Shown here in pieces: positions 1 to 6,774 of a stretch of DNA of 10,236 nt (position 1 is the first letter of the stretch; each line of letters starts with the position of its first letter). The stretch lies in contig JBBIOI010000118.1 of NCBI GenBank assembly GCA_037443425.1, forward strand, positions 1-10,236. Reading direction: 5' to 3'. Source of the stretch: JBBIOI01 sp037443425. Lineage in GTDB: Bacteria; Desulfobacterota; BSN033; UBA1163. The notes beneath the pieces are model-generated. The model saw nothing but the letters and a program-made list of their open reading frames with translations. It made no database searches and was not told the DNA's origin. Both the position numbers and the translations under genes were made by a program.

Positions 1-786
1 ATGCCAGCCTATTACAATACTGATAATGTCAGCACCCGAATCCTCTGCCATTTCCATAAATAAGAGGCATTCCTCATCGCTATTACCGCCATACTCGTCC
101 ATGAGCTCTGTTCCATTAAGTCTTATGGAAAGGATAAAATCATCGCCACATAGCTTTTTTATTGCCTTTATTATCTCAACCATGAATCTGCCCCTATTCT
201 CCGCAGAGCCGCCCCATTCATCATTTCGCCTATTTGTGAAAGGAGAGAGAAAGTTAGATAGAAGATATCCCATAAAGCTTGTAATCTCAACTCCTTCAAA
301 CCCAGCCTTCTTTGCCCTTAGTGATGCCTCAGCGTGGTCACGGATCGTTTCATAAATCTGCTCCACGCTCATTTCATGAGGTGTGCGAAAATGTTTTAAT
401 GTCTGCTCAACAGGAGATGGCTGAACACAATAATCTAAGTCTATCCCTCCATATCTACCACCATGAAGTATTTGTTGTATTGCTATTGCACCATTGCCAT
501 GAAATATATCTGCAACCTTTTTTAGCCCGGGGATATATTTATCATCGTTTATACTGATCTGGCTTGAGTATGCCTTACCAAGACCGATCTTATCTGGATA
601 GGCACCTTGATTCGTAATAATACCACAGCCCATATTTGCAATTACTCTATCACGCGCATACTCCCTTTCGCTGTACGATCCATCCCTGTTGTTAAAGTTC
701 GATACACAACACGCTGCCCATTTCACTCGATTTATAGTCTCATATTTCCCAATCTTCCCCTTAGAAAAAATATTAGAAAAACCCAT
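1..786 (-). CDS. NADH:flavin oxidoreductase / Old Yellow Enzyme family, N-terminal part (3' end outside window)
   Basis: The reverse strand is open from an ATG at 786 to the window edge: 262 residues with no stop. They form the start of an FMN-binding TIM barrel. Family marks are INRVKWAACC (18-27), QILHGGR (105-111, the Q/H/R flavin-site motif), GYLLSNFLSP (173-182), NDEWGGSAENR (188-198) and SIRLNGTE (220-227). Such enzymes reduce activated C=C bonds with NAD(P)H. The family has barrel-only members (about 350 aa) and longer ones with a C-terminal Fe-S/FAD/NAD half (2,4-dienoyl-CoA reductase, 2-enoate reductase, about 650 aa); the truncation hides which this is. An ATG at 792 is also in frame, but AAGGAG lies only 2 bases before it and 8 before 786, so I prefer 786. 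The two His that classical members carry as HxxH before GYL are Thr169 and Met172 here. It follows the small cysteine gene by about 46 bases and is probably in the same operon. Family is firm; substrate unknown. Confidence 0.87.
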   Translation of the reverse strand, partial: MGFSNIFSKGKIGKYETINRVKWAACCVSNFNNRDGSYSEREYARDRVIANMGCGIITNQGAYPDKIGLGKAYSSQISINDDKYIPGLKKVADIFHGNGAIAIQQILHGGRYGGIDLDYCVQPSPVEQTLKHFRTPHEMSVEQIYETIRDHAEASLRAKKAGFEGVEITSFMGYLLSNFLSPFTNRRNDEWGGSAENRGRFMVEIIKAIKKLCGDDFILSIRLNGTELMDEYGGNSDEECLLFMEMAEDSGADIISIVIGWH

Positions 787-794
787 AACCATTT

Positions 795-800
795 CTCCTT
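795..800 (-). promoter_or_regulatory. Shine-Dalgarno site of the flavin oxidoreductase gene
   Basis: AAGGAG on the minus strand. It sits 8 bases before the ATG at 786 and only 2 before the in-frame ATG at 792, which favours the downstream start. Confidence 0.6.
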
Positions 801-832
801 AAAATAGTTTTAATTTTTTAATTCCAAAAATT

Positions 833-1027
833 TTAATATTTTCTAAATGGATTATTAATTTTATCTTTATTTTTTTCTTTTTCTTTTCCTTTCACCTCGT
901 CTTCCTTATTTCCAAGATAACCTTTATATTGTTTGCAAAAACAGAGATAATAATGTCGACCACGAAAAGTGGGACATTCGAAACACAAGCGATTTGAATA
1001 AGGACAAATCATCTTAATTTTAGCCAT
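833..1027 (-). CDS. small cysteine-rich protein of unknown function (64 aa)
   Basis: I do not recognise a named family. The N-terminal 39 residues carry five cysteines, C8-x6-C15-x2-C18-x10-C29-x-C31, plus His25, in a compact block with RGRHYYLCFCKQYKG at 22-36. This spacing suggests a zinc or iron-sulfur knuckle. Residues 40-64 are a Lys/Glu/Asp/Asn-rich, probably disordered tail. There is no signal peptide or membrane segment, so it should be cytoplasmic. The ATG at 1027 lies 33 bases after the second binding-protein gene, and 40 to 46 bases separate its stop from the flavoprotein start. No Shine-Dalgarno sequence precedes it, so translation may depend on readthrough from upstream or be weak. 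I have an unverified impression of similar short CxxC/RGRHYYLC proteins in anaerobic Desulfobacterota. The patterned cysteines argue for a real gene, but length and missing ribosome site keep confidence moderate. Confidence 0.6.
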   Translation of the reverse strand: MAKIKMICPYSNRLCFECPTFRGRHYYLCFCKQYKGYLGNKEDEVKGKEKEKNKDKINNPFRKY

Positions 1028-1060
1028 AAGAATTAATGCAAAAAGAAATTTAAATTTATT

Positions 1061-2269
1061 TTAATGCCATTTTGGTTTCGGAAAAATGAGATTTGATGTA
1101 GCCATTTCAGGTGGCCATATAATCTCCAATTCTCCTTTTTGCCATTGAAGCCACATACTGGGAGTCTTTAAATTTTCAACTCCTGTAAATTTTATAGGAC
1201 CATTAATGGTAATGAACTCTTCATAAGAAATAATTTTTCTTATCTCATCTCTTTTTAAAGTTCCTGCCTTTTCTATCGCCTGCTCCAAAATCTGACATCC
1301 AATATAAGCTAAAGAAGAATCAAGATAATCAGGCTTCTTCTTCCATCGCGCTTTATAATTTTCAAAAAATTCCCTCGCCCCCGGCCATTTCCCCTTAGGG
1401 CTCCAATGGCCTTGGGTAATCAATCCCTCAGTGGAAGGTCCAAATTTCTCATAAAAACCTATTATTGCTGGCCCTACCAATTGCATGAACAATTTGGGAT
1501 TAAGATCCACCTCTTTAGCCTGCGCGGTTAACAAAAAAGAGTCGGCAGGATAAGTCAGAGCTATAAGTGCATCAGCATTTTTCGCCTTCGTCTCGGTTAG
1601 AAGAGGTATCAAGTCTTTTACTCCCATGGGATAGTCTTTTTTGATTAATACTTTAATCCCTGCATCTTTCAGAGCAGGTTCGAGAAATTGAAGGTTTTCC
1701 CGGGGAAATAGTTCTTGAAGATATAAAATAGAGGCTGTTTTAATATCCTTAGCTTTTAACATTTCTACAAAAGATTTCATTTGTCGGTCTGGAATACAAG
1801 CAGTAATAAACCAAAAATAAGAACCTTTAAGATCTCTCAATTTTACAGATGCGGCTGTAGTTCCAATTAGAGGGATCTTATATTTTTCGGATAAAGGTGC
1901 TATAGCAAAATGAATAGTTGTACCCCAAGGGCTCATAATAAGATCAACTTTATCTTGGGTAATGAGCTTTTCATAAATTCTAACAGCAACATCAGGCTGG
2001 CTTTGATCATCATAATAGACTAATTCAACTGGAAGTTTCTTATTCCATTCCTTAACAAAGATACCCCCCCTCTTGTTAATCTCTTCGTACCAAAGAAGGT
2101 AAGCATTCATTTGGCTCTCTGCTCCAGGGGCATAGATTCCTGTTAAAGCCATAGAAAATCCTATTCTGATTTTCTCTTTAGGTATTTCTTTTTGGGAAAT
2201 AGCCATAGGACAGAGTCCAAAAATAAACATAAAAGTGATAATAAGTTGAATAATAATCTTTAACCTCAT
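1061..2269 (-). CDS. LIV-type ABC transporter periplasmic solute-binding protein, second copy
   Basis: A 402-residue type I periplasmic binding protein (Peripla_BP_6, Leu/Ile/Val-binding-like) that would capture a small organic solute for the LivH/LivM permeases. Residues 1-25 are a Sec signal peptide: basic start, hydrophobic core, likely cleavage near AIS-QKE. Cys20 is preceded by GL, not a lipobox. The mature part opens KIRIGFSMALTGIYAP (33-48). It closely parallels the binding protein at 5573-6766: 42 of 56 residues match by hand count in the first mature segment, and both share CIPDRQM, YLQELFPRENLQFLEP/YLQELYPRENLQFLEP and GHWSPKGKWPGA. Likely ligand-pocket stretches differ (SPWGTTIHF versus GPYGTTNHF; ALTYPADSF versus FLCYAADSF), so ligand preference may differ. 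GAGGAGG lies 8 bases before the ATG at 2269. An upstream in-frame GTG at 2278 overlaps that site and is rejected. The gene starts 29 bases after livF-like and ends the importer group. Family certain, ligand unknown. Confidence 0.92.
   Translation of the reverse strand: MRLKIIIQLIITFMFIFGLCPMAISQKEIPKEKIRIGFSMALTGIYAPGAESQMNAYLLWYEEINKRGGIFVKEWNKKLPVELVYYDDQSQPDVAVRIYEKLITQDKVDLIMSPWGTTIHFAIAPLSEKYKIPLIGTTAASVKLRDLKGSYFWFITACIPDRQMKSFVEMLKAKDIKTASILYLQELFPRENLQFLEPALKDAGIKVLIKKDYPMGVKDLIPLLTETKAKNADALIALTYPADSFLLTAQAKEVDLNPKLFMQLVGPAIIGFYEKFGPSTEGLITQGHWSPKGKWPGAREFFENYKARWKKKPDYLDSSLAYIGCQILEQAIEKAGTLKRDEIRKIISYEEFITINGPIKFTGVENLKTPSMWLQWQKGELEIIWPPEMATSNLIFPKPKWH
1105..1147. repeat. 43-base near-identical copy shared with 5617-5659
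   Basis: This stretch matches 5617-5659 at 41 of 43 positions by direct alignment; the mismatches are at 1120 and 1121. It lies near the 3' end of the second binding-protein gene and codes the conserved QWQKGELEI(I/V)WPPE segment, so it is a trace of gene duplication and not an independent element. Confidence 0.8.
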
Positions 2270-2277
2270 AAACAACA

Positions 2278-2284
2278 CCTCCTC
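2278..2284 (-). promoter_or_regulatory. Shine-Dalgarno site deciding the start of the second binding protein
   Basis: GAGGAGG on the minus strand, 8 bases before the ATG at 2269. It overlaps the in-frame GTG at 2278, which is therefore unlikely to be the start. Confidence 0.75.
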
Positions 2285-2298
2285 ATTAATATAATATC

Positions 2299-3006
2299 TT
2301 AAGATAGTCCTAAATAAACTTTTTTAATATATTCGTTATTAAGTAATTTTAGTCCCTCATCTTGTAATACAATCCTACCAATCTCTAACACGTAAGCCCA
2401 TTTAGTAATACGAAGAGTAAGTTGAACATTCTGTTCCACCAGAAGAATGGTTAAACCATTTCTATTGATTTCTTGAATGATCTCAAATATCTTGAGAACG
2501 ATAAGCGGTGCTAAACCCAATGAAGGTTCATCAAGCATAATTAATTCGGGACTCGACATTAACCCACGTCCTATAGCCAGCATCTGTTGCTCTCCTCCTG
2601 AGAGCGTTCCTGCCATTTGTCTTCTTCTTTCAAATAAAATAGGAAAAAGTTCATATATCCATTTTAGGTTCTCTAATAATTTAGATCTTGATCTTTTTGA
2701 ATAGGCACCTATCTCTAAGTTTTCTTGAACAGTCAAAAAAGGAAAAACATGTCTCCCTTCGGGAATAAGAGAAATTCCTAATTCTACACGTTCATAAGGC
2801 TCATAATTTTTTAAATTTATTCCCTTAAAAATAACATCTCCCTTTTTAGGTGCTAATAAACCAGCTATAGTCGAAAGTAAAGTAGTCTTACCCGCACCAT
2901 TTGACCCAACTAAAGCTGATATCGAGCCTTGTTTGACATCAAATGTAATGTCCCATAGAGCTTGAACTTCATCGTGAAATACAGATATTGATTGGACTTT
3001 AAGCAT
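2299..3006 (-). CDS. livF: LIV-type ABC transporter ATP-binding protein, LivF-like
   Basis: A 235-residue cytoplasmic ATPase, the usual LivF size, which pairs with the LivG-like protein to power import. Visible motifs are Walker A GSNGAGKTT (34-42), the LivF-style Q-loop region IPEGRHVFPFLTV (80-92), signature LSGGEQQM (134-141), Walker B LIMLDEPSLGLAP (154-166) and LLVEQNV (187-193), where the family commonly has EQN in place of an H-loop His. The signature motif is intact, unlike that of its partner. The ATG at 3006 gives the standard N-terminus, with the Walker A at the expected distance, but the 26 AT-only bases since the livG-like stop hold no Shine-Dalgarno sequence. Translation therefore probably depends on coupling to the gene before it. 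Substrate cannot be inferred from this subunit; the symbol denotes family position, not proven leucine transport. Confidence 0.93.
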   Translation of the reverse strand: MLKVQSISVFHDEVQALWDITFDVKQGSISALVGSNGAGKTTLLSTIAGLLAPKKGDVIFKGINLKNYEPYERVELGISLIPEGRHVFPFLTVQENLEIGAYSKRSRSKLLENLKWIYELFPILFERRRQMAGTLSGGEQQMLAIGRGLMSSPELIMLDEPSLGLAPLIVLKIFEIIQEINRNGLTILLVEQNVQLTLRITKWAYVLEIGRIVLQDEGLKLLNNEYIKKVYLGLS

Positions 3007-3032
3007 AAAAAATTATATTTTTTATTATAAAA

Positions 3033-3767
3033 TTAAATCTGAACTTCTTTTCCTAAATATGCCTCAATAACTTTAGGATTTGTTGAAATTTCATTTACAG
3101 TTCCTTCTGCGATTTTTTCTCCATAATGCAGAACAATAATTCGATTAGATAATCCAACGATTGCCTTTATCACATGTTCTATCATAAAAATTGTAATACC
3201 TAATTCATTTCTTATAGATTCTATAAGGTTCATTGCTTGATGAATCTCTGCTGGAGTTAAACCAGCTAAAACTTCATCTAATAAAAGTATCTTTGGTTTA
3301 GTGGCCAATGCCCTGGCAATTTCTAATCGTTTCCTATCAGCGATAGTTAATGCATGAGCTGGAAAATGAACCTTTTCCTTAAGCCCTACGAATTCAACTA
3401 TCTTAAAGGCCTCTTTTTCAGCCTTAATCAGAGATTTTATTCTTTCTCTACCAAATAGAAATCCGACTTTTACATTTTCTAATACTGACATATGAAGAAA
3501 AGGTCTAACAATTTGAAAGGTACGTGTTACTCCAAGACGACAAATGATATGAGGTTTTAGCCCTGTAATATCGAGACCTTCAAAGTAAATTTTCCCAGAG
3601 TTTGGAGAATACATTCCACTAATTACATTGAATAATGTCGTTTTCCCTGCCCCATTAGGTCCTATAAGCCCAACAATCTCGTTTTGGTAGATCTCAAAAT
3701 CAATTTGATTAAGTGCATTTACTCCCCCGAATCTCTTTGAAATCTTCTCCCCTACTAAGATACCCAT
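3033..3767 (-). CDS. livG: LIV-type ABC transporter ATP-binding protein, LivG-like
   Basis: A 244-residue ATPase, the usual LivG size. Walker A is GPNGAGKTT (36-44), the Q-loop VTRTFQIVRPF (80-90), Walker B ILLLDE (160-165) and the H-loop is His198 in FMIEHV. Two motifs are off-consensus. The signature position reads LTIADRKRLEIARAL (140-154) where canonical LSGGQ or LivG-type LSYGQQRRLEIARAL is expected, and the D-loop region reads DEVLAGLTPAE (164-174) with Val in place of the usual Pro after DE. The ATG at 3767 lies 2 bases after the livM-like stop, with a weak AGAG site 7 bases before it. A TTG at 3773 is also in frame and overlaps that stop, but the weak ribosome site is too close to serve it. 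With LivF-like it would form a heterodimer in which the good LSGGE comes from LivF. The altered signature is probably a subfamily trait, since everything else is well kept. Confidence 0.92.
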   Translation of the reverse strand: MGILVGEKISKRFGGVNALNQIDFEIYQNEIVGLIGPNGAGKTTLFNVISGMYSPNSGKIYFEGLDITGLKPHIICRLGVTRTFQIVRPFLHMSVLENVKVGFLFGRERIKSLIKAEKEAFKIVEFVGLKEKVHFPAHALTIADRKRLEIARALATKPKILLLDEVLAGLTPAEIHQAMNLIESIRNELGITIFMIEHVIKAIVGLSNRIIVLHYGEKIAEGTVNEISTNPKVIEAYLGKEVQI

Positions 3768-3769
3768 AA

Positions 3770-4687
3770 TCAATCTCTAATCGGTAAAAATTTAATCAAT
3801 CTATTTAAATGATATAAAATTCCAGAAGGGATAAAATAGACTAAAATAATCATAATAATTCCTAAAATAACCATGTAGTAATAGGGATACTTTGCCCATA
3901 AAAATTCTGAAATAAGAGTTAAAAGGATAGCTCCCAAGATTGGACCCTTTATTTCTGTGACACCTCCTAAAAAGGCAATAACTATAACTTGAAAAGAAAG
4001 GACAGGATTAAAAACGGTATAAGGATCTATATAGGTCCATCGAAGAGCCATAATTGATCCAACTACTCCAGGAAAAAAAGCACTAATGCCAAAGGCTAAC
4101 CATTTGTAAAAACTTGTATTAATTCCTAATGATTCTGCTGCTTCTTCATCTTCTTTAATGCTTAATAGTCCCATTCCAAATCGAGAATTCCGAATCTTCC
4201 AAGAAACTATAACTGCTAAGGCTGTAACGAAAAGCATAGAATAATAGAATGTGTGTATATCAGGCGCTCCCAATAATATTCTTCCAACAGTTCCACTGAT
4301 ATTTACCTCCCAATTAATGAAAATATATTTTATAAATTCACTTAGCCCAAGGGTTAGTATTACAAAATAAGGACCTCGAATTCTCAGACACGGGAATCCA
4401 ATTCCAAGGGCTAAAATCATACTTAAAAATCCACCTAAGGGTAAAATGAGAAAAAATGGTATCTTTTTCCACAGTAATGCCATTAAATAAGCACCCAAAC
4501 CAAAGAATCCCGCATGACCAAGTGATATATATCCAGTAAAACCTGAAAGTATGATCCATGATTCCGTAAGTGCAATCCACATTAGAATATTTAAAATAAC
4601 AGATATAAAATAGTCAGAAGAATAAAAAGGTAGAACAATAAGAATAAATAAAATAAATAATAAGAAAAAAATAATCAAATTTCTCAA
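3770..4687 (-). CDS. livM: LIV-type ABC transporter inner-membrane permease, LivM-like
   Basis: A 305-residue very hydrophobic permease, close to the usual core LivM length. Residues 5-20 form the first membrane segment. Family marks are GYISLGHAGFFGLGAY (52-67), LRIRGPYFVILTLG (101-114), the cytoplasmic coupling loop GLLSIKEDEEAAESLGIN (173-190) that contacts an ATPase, and FLGGVTEIKGPILGA (239-253). With the LivH-like protein it would form the membrane channel. The start is a TTG at 4687: AAGGA lies 8 bases before it, inside the last codons of livH-like, and the next Met (36) would remove a membrane segment. It starts 5 bases after the livH-like stop, and its TGA lies just before the livG-like ATG, so the genes are tightly coupled. 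The Val-Thr-Glu in GGVTEIKG replaces the more common Gly-Thr, a minor variation. No sign of damage. Confidence 0.92.
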   Translation of the reverse strand: MRNLIIFFLLFILFILIVLPFYSSDYFISVILNILMWIALTESWIILSGFTGYISLGHAGFFGLGAYLMALLWKKIPFFLILPLGGFLSMILALGIGFPCLRIRGPYFVILTLGLSEFIKYIFINWEVNISGTVGRILLGAPDIHTFYYSMLFVTALAVIVSWKIRNSRFGMGLLSIKEDEEAAESLGINTSFYKWLAFGISAFFPGVVGSIMALRWTYIDPYTVFNPVLSFQVIVIAFLGGVTEIKGPILGAILLTLISEFLWAKYPYYYMVILGIIMIILVYFIPSGILYHLNRLIKFLPIRD

Positions 4688-4692
4688 ACCAA

Positions 4693-5568
4693 TTATCCTT
4701 TTCCAAAAATTCCCTTAGGTCTAATAAGTATAATAGTGATAAATAGTCCATAGCTGATAATCGATCGGAATCCAGGAGAGGTAACGCTTACCCCTATAGT
4801 TTCTATCAATCCTAAAAGAAATCCTCCAAGAAGACTTCCGATAATATTCCCTAATCCTCCAAGAACAATTACTATAAAGGCAGTGATCGTGTAAGGAAGT
4901 CCCATAAAAGGATTAATCTCATAAAACATACTGATTAAACACCCTGCTAAACCTGCCAAAGCGAAACTAATCATGAAAATAAAAAGATAGATTCTCCTCG
5001 TATTAATTCCGACCAGTTGAGATATTTCACGATCTTGAATTAATGCTCGAATTGCTTTCCCTAACATTGTCTTTTGAAGCAAGAGATAACAAACCAAAGA
5101 TATAATCAAAGCAATAATAAATGCAGCAAAACGGTTAAGCATAATAGGAACACCTAAAATTTTTATTACTTTTGTTAAATATGAATAACCACGAATATCA
5201 GCGCTCCAAAGGAGCGATGCGATGTTTTGAATAATAATAGAAAGTGCAAAAAAGATTAAAAGCGAATTAGATTCCAGTGTGACGATAGATTTTGTCTTTC
5301 TTATAGCAGGGAGAAAAATTAAATAACTAATTAACGTACCCAACAAGGCTGTGAAAAAACCAGAAAAAATTAATGAAAAAATGGGGCTTATACCAGCAAG
5401 TGTAAAAAGCCAAAAAGTAGTATAAGCCCCAACCATAATTATCTCGCCATGAGCTATATTTAAAAGTCTCATTGCCCCATATATTAAATTAAGACCCACA
5501 GCAATTAGTGAGTATATCGATCCAATAATTAAACCCGTAATCAATAATTGTAAAATTCTTTCATCCAT
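4693..5568 (-). CDS. livH: LIV-type ABC transporter inner-membrane permease, LivH-like
   Basis: A 291-residue hydrophobic permease of normal LivH length. It shows the family's AVGLNLIYGAMRLLNIAHGE (23-42) near the N-terminus, with the LNIAHGE motif intact, the coupling loop GKAIRALIQDREISQLVGIN (170-189), GGLGNIIGSLLGG (237-249) and a terminal RPKGIFG (283-289). About eight membrane segments are apparent. It partners LivM-like as half of the translocation pore for the solute delivered by the binding proteins. The ATG at 5568 lies 4 bases after the stop of the binding-protein gene at 5573. Its only ribosome-site candidate is a weak GGAAG inside that gene's last codons, so coupled translation is likely. 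The start matches the family N-terminus well. Substrate not determinable. Confidence 0.93.
   Translation of the reverse strand: MDERILQLLITGLIIGSIYSLIAVGLNLIYGAMRLLNIAHGEIIMVGAYTTFWLFTLAGISPIFSLIFSGFFTALLGTLISYLIFLPAIRKTKSIVTLESNSLLIFFALSIIIQNIASLLWSADIRGYSYLTKVIKILGVPIMLNRFAAFIIALIISLVCYLLLQKTMLGKAIRALIQDREISQLVGINTRRIYLFIFMISFALAGLAGCLISMFYEINPFMGLPYTITAFIVIVLGGLGNIIGSLLGGFLLGLIETIGVSVTSPGFRSIISYGLFITIILIRPKGIFGKG
4696..4700 (-). promoter_or_regulatory. Shine-Dalgarno site supporting the TTG start of livM-like
   Basis: AAGGA on the minus strand, spaced 8 bases from the TTG at 4687 and lying within the final codons and stop of the livH-like gene. It makes the unusual start codon credible. 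Confidence 0.6.
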
Positions 5569-5572
5569 GATG

Positions 5573-6766
5573 TTACTTCCAACTCGGTTTTGGAAATAAT
5601 ACCTTGGCTGTCGCTGTTTCAGGTGGCCATACTATCTCCAATTCTCCTTTTTGCCATTGTAGAATCATACTCGGTGTTTTTCTATTTTCATTCCCTTTGA
5701 AGGAGACAGAACCATTAATAGTCATAAATTCTTGTGTTGAAATAGTTTCACGTAACTTCTCCCAATTTAGTGTACCAGCTTTTTCAACAGCTTGTTCTAA
5801 TATCTGACCTGCCATGTAACCTAAGGCTGAGTTTAAATAGTCTGGTCTCTTTTTCCATTTAGCTAAATAACGATCAAAAAAGTCTTTAGCACCAGGCCAT
5901 TTCCCCTTTGGACTCCAATGCCCCATAGTGGTTATTCCTTCTGTATCAGGACCAAATTTTGGTCCAAAAGCAACAGCAGCAGGACCTACAAGCCCGAAAA
6001 TAAATTTTGGATTAAAGCCTACCTCTTTTGCTTGGGCTGTAATAACAAATGAGTCAGCTGCGTAACATAGGAAAATCGCCCCATCAGGCTGTTTTCCTTT
6101 GGCTTCAGATAATAATGGAACAAGATCTTTAACTCCCATTGGATAATCTTTTTTCAGAATAACCTCGAAACCTGCATCTTTTAATTTAGGTTCCAGAAAT
6201 TGTAAATTCTCTCTTGGGTAAAGCTCTTGAAGATAAATTATGGAGACTGTCTTAATATCTTTCTTTAGAGAACTCAATAATCCTACCAATGCTTCCATTT
6301 GGCGGTCAGGTATGCAAGAGGTTGGAAACCAAATATATTTGGCCCCGAGGTCCCGAATTTTAATAGATGATGCTGTGCTTCCAACCACTGGGGCTTTATG
6401 TTTTTCAATTGTAGCAACAATAGCAAAATGATTGGTTGTTCCATAAGGCCCAAGTAGAAGGTCAACTTTATCACTTGTAATCAATTTTTCATATACTCTA
6501 ACTGCTGTATCTGTCGAACTTGCATCATCATAATAAATAAATTCTACCGGTAGACGTTTGTTTAATTCTTTCACAAAAATTCCTCCTCGGCGGTTGACAT
6601 CTTCCAACCATAGCTGATATGCTTGCATTTGACCTTCTGCAGCAGGTGCATAAATCCCTGTTAAAGAAATTGAGAAGCCGATTCTAATCTTATCTTTAGT
6701 TAAACCTGGATTTGCTAAACATAAAGAAATAATAATACCAAAAACTATAATTAAATTTTTTCTCAT
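5573..6766 (-). CDS. LIV-type ABC transporter periplasmic solute-binding protein, first copy
   Basis: A 397-residue Peripla_BP_6 protein, a soluble receptor of the importer. The N-terminus (about 1-23) is a Sec signal: MRKN, a hydrophobic core, then ANPGLTKDK. Cys16 is not in a lipobox, so a free periplasmic protein is expected. The mature part starts KIRIGFSISLTGIYAP (26-41), the usual ligand-domain opening, followed by PYGTTNHFA and GSTASS, in the region where this family binds the ligand carboxylate. It ends in a WPPETATAKVLFPKPSWK tail shared with its paralogue at 1061-2269. It has an excellent AAGGAGGTG 8 bases before the ATG at 6766. Its place between the molybdenum hydroxylase and the permease genes suggests it binds that enzyme's substrate; this is inference from position. 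Leucine, other amino acids, purines, nicotinate-like or aromatic acids all remain possible. Confidence 0.93.
   Translation of the reverse strand: MRKNLIIVFGIIISLCLANPGLTKDKIRIGFSISLTGIYAPAAEGQMQAYQLWLEDVNRRGGIFVKELNKRLPVEFIYYDDASSTDTAVRVYEKLITSDKVDLLLGPYGTTNHFAIVATIEKHKAPVVGSTASSIKIRDLGAKYIWFPTSCIPDRQMEALVGLLSSLKKDIKTVSIIYLQELYPRENLQFLEPKLKDAGFEVILKKDYPMGVKDLVPLLSEAKGKQPDGAIFLCYAADSFVITAQAKEVGFNPKFIFGLVGPAAVAFGPKFGPDTEGITTMGHWSPKGKWPGAKDFFDRYLAKWKKRPDYLNSALGYMAGQILEQAVEKAGTLNWEKLRETISTQEFMTINGSVSFKGNENRKTPSMILQWQKGELEIVWPPETATAKVLFPKPSWK
5617..5659. repeat. 43-base near-identical copy shared with 1105-1147
   Basis: Partner of the segment near the 3' end of the other binding-protein gene, 41 of 43 bases identical in the same orientation. 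It codes the QWQKGELEI segment. Confidence 0.8.
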
Positions 6767-6774
6767 AACTTTTA

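Noticed and set aside
1..792. Horizontal transfer of the flavoprotein gene from its higher G+C
   Set aside because: A hand count gives about 41% against 33% in a permease sample, but samples of the molybdenum subunit are near 40%. The difference reflects AT-rich codons of membrane proteins and is not a foreign signature.
26..807. Three overlapping plus-strand open frames (26-355, 312-557, 607-807)
   Set aside because: They are antisense to a continuous, motif-rich flavin oxidoreductase frame on the minus strand and encode low-complexity, unfamiliar peptides without ribosome sites.
812..832. AT-only inverted repeat between the small gene and the flavoprotein (AATTTTT/AAAAATT, 7-base loop)
   Set aside because: The stem has no G-C pairs and is not followed by a clear U-tract in the transcript; chance is likely in such AT-rich DNA, so it is not called a terminator.
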